A stretch of DNA of 64,000 nt from Gardnerella leopoldii (GTDB lineage Bacteria > Actinomycetota > Actinomycetes > Actinomycetales > Bifidobacteriaceae): assembly GCF_003293675.1 (NCBI RefSeq), contig NZ_CP029984.1:868043-932042 (forward strand), read 5' to 3'. Both the position numbers and the translations under genes were made by a program. How positions within the stretch are numbered: the stretch's first letter is position 1; each line of letters starts with the position of its first letter. Positions 9,825 to 20,400 of the stretch are shown piece by piece. The notes beneath the pieces were generated by a model. It did no database searches. It was not told where the DNA came from and saw only the letters and a program-made list of their open reading frames with translations.

Positions 9825-9838
9825 CGAACATTTGTTCG
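9825..9838. promoter_or_regulatory. LexA (SOS) box upstream of recA
   Basis: CGAAC-ATTT-GTTCG is a perfect match to the Gram-positive/actinobacterial LexA operator core GAAC-N4-GTTC. It is about 165 bases upstream of the recA ATG. On the minus strand TATACT follows shortly after, so a promoter with its -35 region inside the box is plausible. It could also overlap the 3' flank of the cinA-like gene. Confidence 0.8.
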
Positions 9839-9865
9839 ATAGCGCGTGTCTTGATTACAACCCAA

Positions 9866-10555
9866 CTACTTACAATCTTCGACATAAGCAATCAACTCAT
9901 CAGTAATTCTCAACAACTGAAATACAGTAGATTCGCGAACTTCTTGACGACTGCCAGATAATCTCAATTCAAAAACAAAAGCAACACTTGATTGCGCAAT
10001 TTTAGTTACGCTTTGACTTTCGATTTGAGCAAAATCATAATCATAGACGTTACTCACGCATCCATCTTCAAGTTCTTTATGAGCCGCATCTTTAACAGAA
10101 TCCACAGCATCATTAACTTTAGGCAAAAATATTCCAACATAAACTAAACCTGCTGGTTTATTGCCATCGGGACCAGGACCTGCAACACCAGTTGTAGACA
10201 AGCCAATAATAGGAAAATTTGCACAACACTCATAATCTTCCCCATACACCCATCCACTGCCACGATATATTTGAGCAGCTCCAATCGCCATTTGAAAAGC
10301 AACATCCTGGTAAACCGCGCCTTCAGATTGTAAAAGATTAGAATTTACACCAAGAATTTTGGATTTAGCATGAATATCATAAGTGACAGCAGAACCACAA
10401 AAAACTCGTGACGCGCCAGGAACAGAAACAAAAGCATCAGCCAAAAGCCCGCCAGTTAACGACTCTGCTGAAGCAATATGCATTCCTTTAATAAAACTTT
10501 TTTCCAATAGATCCGCGGCTAAAGAAACTGTATTAAAATCTGAAGAATTATTCAT
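9866..10555 (-). CDS. CinA C-terminal domain protein (nicotinamide-nucleotide amidohydrolase type)
   Basis: This is a stand-alone CinA C-terminal domain, the PncC-like enzyme that deamidates nicotinamide mononucleotide. Diagnostic segments are IASAESLTGGLLADAFVSVPG, SRVFCGSAVTYDIHAKSKILGV and LSTTGVAGPGPDGNKPAGLVYVGI. The N-terminal molybdopterin-binding half of full CinA is absent. I prefer the ATG at 10553-10555 (MNNSSDFN). An in-frame ATG at 10595-10597 would put the start inside an inverted-repeat leader. It is between pgsA (upstream) and recA (downstream), the classical cinA-recA neighbourhood. Confidence 0.88.
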   Translation of the reverse strand: MNNSSDFNTVSLAADLLEKSFIKGMHIASAESLTGGLLADAFVSVPGASRVFCGSAVTYDIHAKSKILGVNSNLLQSEGAVYQDVAFQMAIGAAQIYRGSGWVYGEDYECCANFPIIGLSTTGVAGPGPDGNKPAGLVYVGIFLPKVNDAVDSVKDAAHKELEDGCVSNVYDYDFAQIESQSVTKIAQSSVAFVFELRLSGSRQEVRESTVFQLLRITDELIAYVEDCK

Positions 10556-10571
10556 AATACGCTCGATATGA

Positions 10572-10638
10572 TTGTAGCTTACGATTTTCCACAACATAAA
10601 CCCTTTAGGGATAATCTATGAAAAACCGTAAGCTACAA
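10572..10638. repeat. 12-bp perfect inverted repeat in the leader of the cinA-like gene
   Basis: TTGTAGCTTACG (10572-10583) and CGTAAGCTACAA (10627-10638) pair perfectly, and the adjoining ATTTTC / GAAAAA almost extend the stem. It lies between pgsA and the cinA-like start, so it would fold in that gene's leader. There is no T run directly after it on the minus strand, so it is more like a leader structure than a terminator. Confidence 0.5.
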
Positions 10639-10664
10639 ACAAGAAGTTTACTTATTGATTTTAT

Positions 10665-11360
10665 TTACTTCACAGGAGGCAAAGGAACTGCATTTTTTGC
10701 ATCATCAACTTGAGATTCGCTATCTGAAGAACCTTCAAAGAAAGCACTATAGACATACAAAACTGCAGAATAGAAAGCAAAGCCCAAAGAAATACCAAGC
10801 AAGCCAAAAGCCACTGCATAGTAAGAAACCATCCAAGAAGGCAATGGATTAGCATGAAGAGTTGCAACAAGCGGTGCAATAATCATTGCAATACCAATCG
10901 ATTGCGTAAGAGTCTTATACTTTCCTGCAGAAGATGCAGCAATTACTCTTCCACGAACATTAACAACATAAATTCGCACAAGAGTAATAGCAATTTCGCG
11001 AATCATGAACAAGATGGTTATCCACCAATAAATTTCGCCGAAAACAGAAGCAATAATAAGCGCAGCTAGAATAAGAATTTTATCCGCAATTGGATCAAGT
11101 AACTTACCTAATTCTGTAACCTTATGATATTTACGAGCCATCCACCCGTCGAGCTTATCCGTAGAAGCAGCTACGACAAACAGCACAAACGCAGCCCAAC
11201 GCAACGAAACTGAATCAAAACCCCACGTACCTGCTTTCAAATATAAAACAATAAAAACAAGCGAAAGCACGATACGGATATAAGTCACAATATTTGGAGC
11301 ATAATTCCAGCCAGCAAAAAATGATGACTTAGCTTTTTTCTTCATACGCATAACCTTCAT
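10665..11360 (-). CDS. pgsA: CDP-diacylglycerol--glycerol-3-phosphate 3-phosphatidyltransferase
   Basis: It makes phosphatidylglycerol phosphate, the first committed step to phosphatidylglycerol. The CDP-alcohol phosphotransferase signature is complete (DGWMARKYHKVTELGKLLDP followed by IAD), with four or five hydrophobic segments. The N-terminus is short and basic; NIVTYIRIVLSL is the typical start of the first membrane helix. An internal ATG at 11343-11345 has GAAGG eight bases upstream and may be the true start (MKKKAKSS). It lies immediately downstream of ftsK, an order common in actinobacteria. PG made here is the likely substrate of the LtaS-like and MprF-like enzymes at 32-38 kb. Confidence 0.93.
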   Translation of the reverse strand: MKVMRMKKKAKSSFFAGWNYAPNIVTYIRIVLSLVFIVLYLKAGTWGFDSVSLRWAAFVLFVVAASTDKLDGWMARKYHKVTELGKLLDPIADKILILAALIIASVFGEIYWWITILFMIREIAITLVRIYVVNVRGRVIAASSAGKYKTLTQSIGIAMIIAPLVATLHANPLPSWMVSYYAVAFGLLGISLGFAFYSAVLYVYSAFFEGSSDSESQVDDAKNAVPLPPVK

Positions 11361-11423
11361 TCTACTGCAAAGTAAAAACTTCTAGCACACACAACTTGGT
11401 GTTGTACACAACAATACAATATC

Positions 11424-14123
11424 TTATAACGAATCTGACTCGCCACGAATAAAAGCCAAAACTTTTGGCAAATCTTCCGGTTGAACCAAAACTTCGCGAG
11501 CTTTAGAACCTTCAGAAGGTCCCACGACGCCTCGAGATTCAAGCAAATCCATCAATCGACCTGCCTTTGCAAAACCAACGCGCAACTTACGCTGAAGCAT
11601 TGAAGTAGAGCCAAATTGCGAGCTGACAACAAGCTCAGCAGCCTGAAGCAACTCATCCATATCGTCGCCAATATCGCTAGTTTTAAGCTTGCTTTGAGCT
11701 TGAGCATCCGCTTTTTGAGCCATTTGCTCAATATCTTCACGATACTTTGGTTTACGCTGCGTGCGAACATACTCCACAGCCTTGCGGATTTCAGATTCAC
11801 TCACCCACGAACCCTGCACACGTTGAGGTTTTGCAGCACCCATTGGAAGGAACAAAGCGTCGCCTTGACCAATCAAAGTTTCTGCACCAACAGTATCGAG
11901 AATAACCCTTGAATCAGTAGCAGACGAAGTAGCAAAAGCCAAACGAGAAGGAATATTTGCTTTAATCAAGCCTGTTACAACGTCAACAGACGGGCGCTGA
12001 GTAGCTAGAACCAAATGCACTCCTGCAGCTCGAGCAAGCTGAGTAATACGCTGAATAGAACTTTCAACATCGTTCTTAGCAACCATCATTAAATCAGCCA
12101 TCTCGTCCACAACCACAAGCAAATACGGGTATGGAGCAACTTTTCGCTCAGATCCAGCCGGTGCGTGAACCTTTCCTTCACGAACAGCCTTGTTGAAATC
12201 TTTAACATGACGGAAACCAAAGAATTGCAAGTCATCGTAGCGAGCATCCATCTCTTTAACAACCCACTCAAGAGCCTGCGCAGCCTTCTTAGGATCCGTA
12301 ATAATCGGAGTAAGCAAATGCGGAATGCCAGCATAAGCAGAAAGCTCCACGCGCTTAGGATCGACCATAATCATGCGAACTTGTTCAGGAGTTGCTCTCA
12401 TAATAATCGAAGTAAGCATTGAATTAATAAAACTCGACTTACCAGAGCCGGTAGCGCCAGCAACAAGCAAATGCGGCATTTTATCGAGAGCTGCAGTTAC
12501 GAAATGACCTTCAACATCTTTTCCAACACCTGTAAGCATAGGATTAGGGTCATTCATAGCTTTTTGCGAGCGCAGAACATCTCCCAAATGCACAATTTCG
12601 CGGTCGACGTTTGGAATTTCAATACCAATAGCAGACTTTCCTGGAATTGGCGACAAAATACGCACATCCGTACTAGCTACAGCGTATGCAATATTTTTTT
12701 GCAAATTCGTAACTTTTTCAACTTTTACACCAGGACCAAGCTCAACCTCGTACTGCGTAACAGATGGTCCTCTAAGGAATCCAATAACGTGAGCGTCGAC
12801 GTCAAATTGCTCAAAAGTAGAAGTTAGCGCGCGAATAACGTTATCGTTTGCTGGAGTTCTCGCAGCATGAGGCTTGCCATGAGCTAAAAGATTCAAATCA
12901 GGGAGCTTGTAAGGTTCAGAGAAAGAATCAAAAGAAGGCTCATTATTATTGCCAGCACCATTTTCGCCGTCTGCAGCATTTTCATTATCTGAATCTTCCT
13001 GATCCCTGCGATATTGATCCATACGTTCAGCTGGAATACTTGACCATGGATCGCTTGCAGATAAAGAGGAATCACTCATAGGAGCTTTTGGCAATATTTC
13101 TTCAGGAACAGGCTTTGATGAAGATGAAACACTTCTAGGTGTAAGTTGACTCGAATTATTATCAGCATCTTCAAATTGGGAATTATTTGCAGCATTATTA
13201 TCGGAAGAGCTGCTCACAGTTCTTGCTTTACGAGGTTCAACTCTTTCAAGATTATCTACACTATTACCGTGAGAAGCAGCATGCGAAAATGCATCATCGC
13301 CGGCGTATTCGTCAAGCAATTCCCCATTATTATTACTGTTTTTACGCTTAAAGAATGATTTAAACAGTTTCAACACAGAAGACATTTGAGAAGATCCGCT
13401 ATTATTTTTCGACGACTCTTCATTGTGAGTTGGCACGCCATCTGCAAATTCCAAAGAATTGGTTTTGCTGTCAGAATTATCTTCTTCAGAGTTTCCTAAA
13501 TCTTCAGAAGATTTTTTACTGTTATATTTAGCAAAAATAGTAGCAACACCTTGAGCTATATCAGTTACATGAAGGCGAGTAATCATTAATATCGAAAAAA
13601 TAGCAGCTACTACAAAAATAATAATTGCAAAAATACGAGAAAGACCCCACGATAGCGGAGATCCGAGTACAAAACCTAATAACCCACCTGACTTCTGCAC
13701 AGTGTCTAAATTAAATGCTTTTCCGCGAGGCGCAGAAGAAATATCAAGAATTGAGCAAACAGATAACAATAGAATAATAAATCCGCTAATAACACGAGGA
13801 TTACCAGAGCCAGCTCCACTGTTACGCATCAACCTAAAAGCGACAACGCTTAACCATACAGGCAGAACAACGCTCATAATTCCAAGCAAACTAGAAGACA
13901 CAAAATGGAGACCTACTCCAATAAATCCACTAACTCTAAACCATTCTGATGCGCAGAATAAAATCGCAAGAACAAGCATAACGAAGCACAAACCGTCTCT
14001 GCGATATGCCTCATCGTATTCTCCAACACCAAAAAGCGAGCGCACTAACTTTCCTAAAGTTCTAGGCACAAACAGGAGAATTGTCTCCCATAATGGTTCA
14101 CTAGGTGAAGCCTTACCAGCCAT
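11424..14123 (-). CDS. ftsK: DNA translocase FtsK/SpoIIIE
   Basis: This septum-anchored ATPase pumps chromosomal DNA into daughter cells. Membrane helices occupy roughly residues 15-185. A long Ser/Asn/Asp-rich linker (about 200-420) follows, then the motor: Walker [16 protein letters not shown] (around 550), Walker [18 protein letters not shown], and [17 protein letters not shown]. The last 70 residues ([20 protein letters not shown]) are the winged-helix gamma domain that reads KOPS sites. AGAAGGAG lies five bases before the ATG. The 899-aa length and asparagine-rich linker are normal for this family in low-GC relatives. Confidence 0.96.
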   Translation of the reverse strand: MAGKASPSEPLWETILLFVPRTLGKLVRSLFGVGEYDEAYRRDGLCFVMLVLAILFCASEWFRVSGFIGVGLHFVSSSLLGIMSVVLPVWLSVVAFRLMRNSGAGSGNPRVISGFIILLLSVCSILDISSAPRGKAFNLDTVQKSGGLLGFVLGSPLSWGLSRIFAIIIFVVAAIFSILMITRLHVTDIAQGVATIFAKYNSKKSSEDLGNSEEDNSDSKTNSLEFADGVPTHNEESSKNNSGSSQMSSVLKLFKSFFKRKNSNNNGELLDEYAGDDAFSHAASHGNSVDNLERVEPRKARTVSSSSDNNAANNSQFEDADNNSSQLTPRSVSSSSKPVPEEILPKAPMSDSSLSASDPWSSIPAERMDQYRRDQEDSDNENAADGENGAGNNNEPSFDSFSEPYKLPDLNLLAHGKPHAARTPANDNVIRALTSTFEQFDVDAHVIGFLRGPSVTQYEVELGPGVKVEKVTNLQKNIAYAVASTDVRILSPIPGKSAIGIEIPNVDREIVHLGDVLRSQKAMNDPNPMLTGVGKDVEGHFVTAALDKMPHLLVAGATGSGKSSFINSMLTSIIMRATPEQVRMIMVDPKRVELSAYAGIPHLLTPIITDPKKAAQALEWVVKEMDARYDDLQFFGFRHVKDFNKAVREGKVHAPAGSERKVAPYPYLLVVVDEMADLMMVAKNDVESSIQRITQLARAAGVHLVLATQRPSVDVVTGLIKANIPSRLAFATSSATDSRVILDTVGAETLIGQGDALFLPMGAAKPQRVQGSWVSESEIRKAVEYVRTQRKPKYREDIEQMAQKADAQAQSKLKTSDIGDDMDELLQAAELVVSSQFGSTSMLQRKLRVGFAKAGRLMDLLESRGVVGPSEGSKAREVLVQPEDLPKVLAFIRGESDSL

Positions 14124-14331
14124 AAATACTCCTTCTGCACCATGTGCTATTTAGTACGCCATGTCATCATCAACATACATATGCGTAACCATACCAGTCT
14201 ACTCCATAGACTGAGGTTATTTAAATGAACCAATTACCGCTTACTCTAATGCTAATATGATGCACATTCCTCAAGTATTTCATCAACTGATAAATCGCTG
14301 ATATATCACTTCTTTCTTTCACAATAAGCAA

Positions 14332-15369
14332 TCATGCATTTATTTTCCTACAAATATGCATTCCTTGCGGCGCAATATTATTATTACGACGTTTTCGAAC
14401 TATAGCAATAATCATTGTGGCAAGAACTACCGCGCAACTTATCAATGCTATAAGGAACATAGTCATCCAGAATGGCCACTGAAGATGATCTTCTGGAGCA
14501 TGCGCTGGGTCCGGCAGCACGCGATACCCCGTCACTAGCAATCTATGCGAGTTAACACCATACGGCGTACATGTAAGCAAAGTCGCTAAATCGCGACCCT
14601 TTTCTCGCTGCAACAAACTAATATCATGCGGGTCTACAACGCTAATGCGAAACACCCTATAGCGCATTGTATAGCCCTGTACATCAATGTAGAAGTAGTC
14701 TCCACGCTTCATATCGATTAAACCGTCAAACATGGTTGCTGTAGGCAAACCAGTATGAGCTGTGATAACAGTATGCCTGTTTTTGCCGCCCACTGGCAAA
14801 TCTGTGCCATACAAGTGCCCTGCTCCGCGAGCTAGAACATCGCGCGAAGCACCATGATAAATCGGTAGTTTTACGCCTATTTTTGGGATTTTTATGATTC
14901 CCATAATTCCCATTGGTTCGTCTAGTTGTTTGATATATGACTTATAGTCTGCTGTTTTTTTGTAATTGTCACTACCATCATACGGATCGGCTGTAAAAAT
15001 TTTTTTTCTGCGCGCATTGTATTTTCGCGCACTTTTTAGAATAGATTGTCGCACGCTAGCGGCTTGATTATAAGTTACTTTGTCGTAATCTATGGAAATT
15101 TGTTTAGACACGTGATTATTCCACAGTGTTGATGCCACTGGGTAGGTGAAGCATAGAATTGCAGCTAGTGCCAAAATAATTGGTTCAACAACGCATTTAA
15201 AAACAGATTTTTTGGGATTTGCAGAATCTGAGTCTGCAGAAGATTCGTTTGCAGACGATTCGTTTGCAGACGATTCATTGGGAGTGGATTTAAGAATATG
15301 TAAGCCTGCTAATCGCACTAATCTCTCTAAGCTGCTGCGGCAAGCTTTTGCAAATTTAGTAAAACTCAT
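14332..15369 (-). CDS. Class C (pilus-assembly) sortase
   Basis: This transpeptidase cross-links pilin subunits through their LPXTG motifs. Catalytic residues are visible: His in HTVITAHTGLP (around 201), Cys in ATLLTCTPYGVNSHR (around 266) and Arg shortly after. There is a membrane helix near residues 55-75 and a second at the C-terminus followed by RKRR, the class C arrangement. Residues about 30-46 are a short SSANE pentapeptide repeat encoded by 15-bp DNA repeats. It is last in the tip-pilin-sortase unit, behind a hairpin that may limit its expression. Length is 345 aa. Confidence 0.93.
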   Translation of the reverse strand: MSFTKFAKACRSSLERLVRLAGLHILKSTPNESSANESSANESSADSDSANPKKSVFKCVVEPIILALAAILCFTYPVASTLWNNHVSKQISIDYDKVTYNQAASVRQSILKSARKYNARRKKIFTADPYDGSDNYKKTADYKSYIKQLDEPMGIMGIIKIPKIGVKLPIYHGASRDVLARGAGHLYGTDLPVGGKNRHTVITAHTGLPTATMFDGLIDMKRGDYFYIDVQGYTMRYRVFRISVVDPHDISLLQREKGRDLATLLTCTPYGVNSHRLLVTGYRVLPDPAHAPEDHLQWPFWMTMFLIALISCAVVLATMIIAIVRKRRNNNIAPQGMHICRKINA

Positions 15370-15392
15370 ACATCCACTTCCAAAAAGTAAAA

Positions 15393-15425
15393 CAGGGGGC
15401 TAAGCAAATACCGCCCAACCCCCTG
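15393..15425 (-). terminator. Hairpin terminator/attenuator between the pilin gene and the sortase gene
   Basis: On the minus strand CAGGGGG pairs with CCCCCTG across a 19-base loop and is followed by TTTTACTTTTT. It is 34 bases after the pilin stop and 24 bases before the sortase start. Partial read-through would give much pilin and less sortase. Confidence 0.7.
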
Positions 15426-15458
15426 AGTTTTTTATAATATATTTACGTTAGAAGAATA

Positions 15459-17195
15459 CTAAGCGCGCTGCTTATCTTCTTCTTTGCGATTGTTACGAGT
15501 GTAAATAAACACGCTTGCAGCAATCAAAACAATGCCAGCAATAGCGAAAATAAACACGCCGTAAGCACCGGTCTTTGGAAGCTTGAACCAGTGGTCGATG
15601 CTATTGCTCGTTGGAACATCAGCAATCGGAACTTCAAGCGATTCAGTATCGCTTGCTTTAGCAGTATTCACTTCATGAACATCTTCTGAGCGAACATAAC
15701 CTTTTGGAGCATTAACCTCAACAAGATAAATCTTGCTATTCTGATCAGTAGTCTTGACAACATAATCAGAAGTCTTACCGTCAGTGCCAGTTGTAGTGAT
15801 GGTAGAAGTTCCTGCAGTAGTGGCAGCAGCAGCAAAGCCAGGCATAGCACTATTGCAATTATTTCCACTTGGATCCTTTGCACACTTTACAGCTTCAGTT
15901 TTATCAGCAAACGCCTTGAACTCTGCTCCAGAAAGAACTGTCTTCTTCGAGGTATCAGTGCCGTCATACTTCAAGATATGGAACTTGTGGAATACAGTAT
16001 TGGTATCGTTACCAGGTGTATCCTTGCCGCTGTCTCCGCCTGGGTTAAAACCATACTTGTTGGTAAGTGTAGTCTTTACACTTTTTGTACCAAAATCGCT
16101 CTTAATCTTAAGATTCAAAGTTACCTGAACTCGAATATCCTTACTAGCGTACACTTTAGAATCTGTTCCAAACGCGTTAGCAATTTTAGCTAAACCAGAA
16201 TCTTGGAATGTGAACAGAATGCGCTTACGAGTATTATCCTTAGGCGTATTAGTACTATCACTTACACTAAAATCATTAGCTGCTTTAGTTAACTCAACAG
16301 CACCCTGCTTCAAAGCTTTAGTGCTGGAATTGTACTCACCAACGTAAACCTTATAATTACTTACAGTATCACCAAACTTGTCAAGGTTGCTATATGCGGA
16401 TATTAACGCATCATCCCAAACCTTAAAGCCTTTGAAATTAGAGTTTGCTAACTTATTGTTATCCATTGCAGGTGTTAGTGGAAGCTTCACCTTAGCGGTA
16501 ATCACGTATGGAAGCGTGTCTCCATCGCCTACCATCTTGCTAGTTTGAGCATCCTTAGTAATACCACCATTAGCATTCCAGTTCTTTGGAGAAACGCTTA
16601 CATCATACGTATAAGTGTTGGCAGTTGCTTTATCTTCACGCGTAATTTGCGGAACAGTTATAAAGAATGGAGTAAACTCAGGGCTATATCCTGTTGGCAC
16701 TTTAGTTTCCTCAACGTAGTACAAGCCGATTGCAAGATTATCGAACTTTGCAACGCCTTTTTCATTACCAACTGTTTTCGTGTCTTGGTTCATCTTGCCA
16801 TTAGTGCCAAATTTGTCATCAAAGCCGACTTTGGTAGTATTACCAGCTTTTGCAGCTTCGTTAAGTTCCTTAACTTTAGAGGCAAGCTTAATCCAATCAT
16901 CTTGCTTAGTAAGATCAGGAACAGCAGCGCTATCAATCGTACTAACCTTCTGAATTGTAAAGGTTGCACCGTTAAGACCAACAGGTGTACCAGAAGTATC
17001 ATCCTTCTTATGAATGGTGATAGTACCAGTCAGCTTCTTACCAGCTTCAGACCAAGGTGCGGGCTTAGCAGCTTCAGCACTTGGACTATTAGCAAATGCT
17101 ACGTTGTTTGCCACCACAGCACCGGCAACGCACAGCGTGCCAGCCATTGCGAGCGAGGCGAATGCCGCCACGCATTGTTTAGTGAATTTGTTCAT
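15459..17195 (-). CDS. LPXTG major pilin (fimbrial shaft, isopeptide-domain type)
   Basis: This is the shaft subunit of a sortase-assembled pilus. A Sec signal ends after NNVAFA. A pilin motif is seen as YTYDVSVSPKN (family W/YxxxVxVYPK), whose Lys should form the intersubunit bond. Two E-box segments (GLYYVEETKVPTGY and YLVEVNAPKGYV) indicate Cna-B/SpaA-like domains with isopeptide bonds. LPKTG is near residue 540, then a hydrophobic helix and RKEEDKQRA. I place the start at the ATG at 17193-17195 because AAAGGA is six bases upstream; the open frame extends 11 codons more. It lies between the tip adhesin and the sortase. Confidence 0.92.
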   Translation of the reverse strand: MNKFTKQCVAAFASLAMAGTLCVAGAVVANNVAFANSPSAEAAKPAPWSEAGKKLTGTITIHKKDDTSGTPVGLNGATFTIQKVSTIDSAAVPDLTKQDDWIKLASKVKELNEAAKAGNTTKVGFDDKFGTNGKMNQDTKTVGNEKGVAKFDNLAIGLYYVEETKVPTGYSPEFTPFFITVPQITREDKATANTYTYDVSVSPKNWNANGGITKDAQTSKMVGDGDTLPYVITAKVKLPLTPAMDNNKLANSNFKGFKVWDDALISAYSNLDKFGDTVSNYKVYVGEYNSSTKALKQGAVELTKAANDFSVSDSTNTPKDNTRKRILFTFQDSGLAKIANAFGTDSKVYASKDIRVQVTLNLKIKSDFGTKSVKTTLTNKYGFNPGGDSGKDTPGNDTNTVFHKFHILKYDGTDTSKKTVLSGAEFKAFADKTEAVKCAKDPSGNNCNSAMPGFAAAATTAGTSTITTTGTDGKTSDYVVKTTDQNSKIYLVEVNAPKGYVRSEDVHEVNTAKASDTESLEVPIADVPTSNSIDHWFKLPKTGAYGVFIFAIAGIVLIAASVFIYTRNNRKEEDKQRA

Positions 17196-17428
17196 ATTCA
17201 TTCCTTTCATAAATGCTGTTTCCAGCAATTAAAAGTTTTGAAATTTTGATGTAAGTATGTAATTGTTTATCGGTTTTAACCGAATTTCGAATTATTCACG
17301 CAATTTGCTCATAAATGAGTAAATTTTTTAAGTTTAGGAATATTATGTTGCAATATCACGCTCCAAAATTCCATGAGATTTTGCATCAAAAACACGCACA
17401 TTAAAAACATGCACCCAGTAGAAAAGCT

Positions 17429-20400
17429 TCATACGAGTCGCCACCTTCCAAGCAACTCGTGACCGCGCTTAGTTTGATCCATTACAAACACAGCAGCAAT
17501 CAAACTAGACAACATCGCAGAAACAACGCACAAAGACGCATTCCAGCCGCATCCGCCGGTCTTTGGCAGCGCGAATGGTTTCACAACGTGAATCATGAAA
17601 GTCTTAAACTCGTAATCTTTACCCCTGATGTACTGATCACCGTAAACTTCATTCAACAAATCATATTTAGCACCATGATGATTACTCATACCATCAAAAG
17701 ATTTCTTAGCTTCTGGTTTCAAAGCCCAAGCAACGCACTGATAGTCACCAGTTTTTTCTGGAATACCATCGAGCGTAGCAGTAGTACGTTGAGCAGCATC
17801 GAACGGATTATTCAGATTATCCTTAGCGTTATAGCTATACAATTTATGCTGCGCGTTGCAATTAGAATTATTCTTACATTTCTCACGCTCGGAGTACGTA
17901 TCAATATGACTCCATGTAATTGGATTACTTGCTTTCATACCCGCAAGTTTTGAAACAAAATCACGGTCATCATTTTCGCATAAAACTTCCAAGCCTATTT
18001 TCTTCTCAGTTTTATTACCACTATTCCACACGTCTTTTGTAGACCAAGCATCAATAAACGGTCTATGCATAAGACTCATGCCACTCATAATGGTAAGACC
18101 GCTACCACTTCCAAACTGACCATCAGCATCACTAATATCAGGCGCGTCAGGAGAATCTGACCTTAGCACTCGAAGCTTTATATCATCGCCTTCCATAGGA
18201 TCCACTGTCACTTGCGCGTACACTGGATTTGGTTTACTTATGCCATCTCCATTACCAGCATCTTTATCCGTAGACTTTGAACCGTCCGGATAATGTACGA
18301 TCACAGGAATTTTATACACGCCAGGCTTCTGCCACTTAAGCGGCTTAAAAGACATCACTCCATAGTGAGAACCATCACCCGTACCATGGTTTTTACCAGT
18401 CTTCCCACCATCGCTAGGCTTATTGTCTTGACCATTATCATAGAAAGACATTCCATAAGGATGATCCTTATCCTTCTTATACCAACCAGGATTATCTTTC
18501 TTATACTGGTTTCCATCAAACTCGAACCAAGTGCCGTCTGGAAGTGCGCCTTCTTCTATATCATCCTGATGAGTAGCATTATTAGCGCCTTTCTTACTCG
18601 TAGGCACATCAGTAACATTCTTATAACCGTTAGTAAGGCTTGCATGATATTCACCAGCCTTCACTTTCAATGGCACGTAACTAGGATTATTCCTATGCGC
18701 GTAAGAAGCTTTAACACTAAACTTTAAAGTTTGATCATTCCAATCTTTACCCTTTGAATCCTTAGTCTCACCCTTAATACCATAATTGGCAAAGAGCATT
18801 TTCTTATAAACAACACTTCCGCCAGTGTCATTGACAATTATGTCATCGAAATTCTTAAGACTAACAGCATTGTTAAAAGCAAACACGCGACACTCGTACT
18901 TACCGCTTTTCCTAGGCGTTCCAGTAATAATCGCGCGAGAACGAGCCATAGTATTCGTGTTGTACTCATCTTTAGTTAAATACGAGTACTTAAAATCATT
19001 GAGATTACAGTTTTTATTATTCCTGCACTTGTTTTCTTCGTCTTCCGTAGCAATCTTCCATTGACGAAAAGCTGTAAACTTTAATCCGTTAACTTCACCA
19101 ACAGACTTGTTTTTCGCTTCATCCCATTTAAGAAGCGTATAATTATCCTTATTTTCTTCGTGGCAAATAGCGCGGAATGTAATCGGAGACTTATTATTCG
19201 AAGACCACGCGTCAGGTATAAGAAGCTTACTACCATCTATCTGCTTATCTTTATCAAGATTCGTGTAATGATCCGTATGATACGAACCATAAGTAATACG
19301 GTCGGAATAGTTACTACCGAAATCGTGCATACCTGCACCCTCAGCAATAGAAAGACCTAAATCGTTATTGCCTACAGTAAGTGGCGTTACTTTAACGTGA
19401 GCATAAACCTGCCCATTATCCGTACTACTTGAGCCATCAGGATAGTGAGCAATTACAGGAGTATCGTAATTATTAGGATCTTGAGGTTTGCTCGGAGTAA
19501 AAGTTACCTCACCAATATTAGCATTAGTCATTTTTGACCAAGAAAGCACTGGTTTAGAATATTTATTACTCTTACCAAGCTCAAACCTAGTACCTTTCGG
19601 AAAATCGCCTTTAGTAATCCCCTCGTTTTTTGGAACCGACATAATTGATTTTCCAGCTTGCACCTGTTTTTTATCATAATCTGGATACACAGGCTTATAA
19701 AAATGAGACATAGGCCAAACTTTGAATTTAGCGACAACCGTCTCTGAAAAAGGCTGAGGATGATTACAGTTGTAGTTACTTGGATTAGGATAAGTTACCT
19801 TAATCGGTATATAAACTGTATGATTCTTATGCGAGTCTGCCGGGTTAAAATACACTTTACCTGTAGACTTGTCAATCCACGCATGACCTTGTTGTAAAGG
19901 CTCTGGCTTCGGACTATTAGGATCATCAAAAGTAACTTGAGCATTGGATCCCTTATTGTTATCAAAATAAGCGTTACCATCAATAGAATAAGTAAGATTC
20001 TTAGGAATATGATTGTACAGCTTACCTCTTTTACCGTCACTGCCATAATCAGGAACAAAACTACCCTTATTATTGTGGTAATCATCATAACTCTCTTGCC
20101 AATGACCATCATCAGTATAAGCTCTCACAGAAGAAGATTCACGAGGCTGTGAATCCTCCGACTCTTCAAAATGCAATCCACCAGGCTTATTCGGATCGGT
20201 ACTATTATCCCACTCCACGTTATCTGGTATGCCATCACCATCGTGATCATAAGGACCATAAGTTGCATAATCACGCTCATGAGACTCAGCATTAGTAGCC
20301 TGATATCCAGCAATAATAGGCATGTAACGAATATCAGTACCATCTGGCACATCTGCAGTAATAATCCAACGGTAGCAAGTCGTAGAATTAGCACTCTCAA

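Noticed and set aside
16545..17249. 234-codon plus-strand frame opposite the pilin gene
   Set aside because: It is antisense to a gene with signal peptide, pilin motif and LPKTG. Its composition is that of a reverse shadow and it has no family features.
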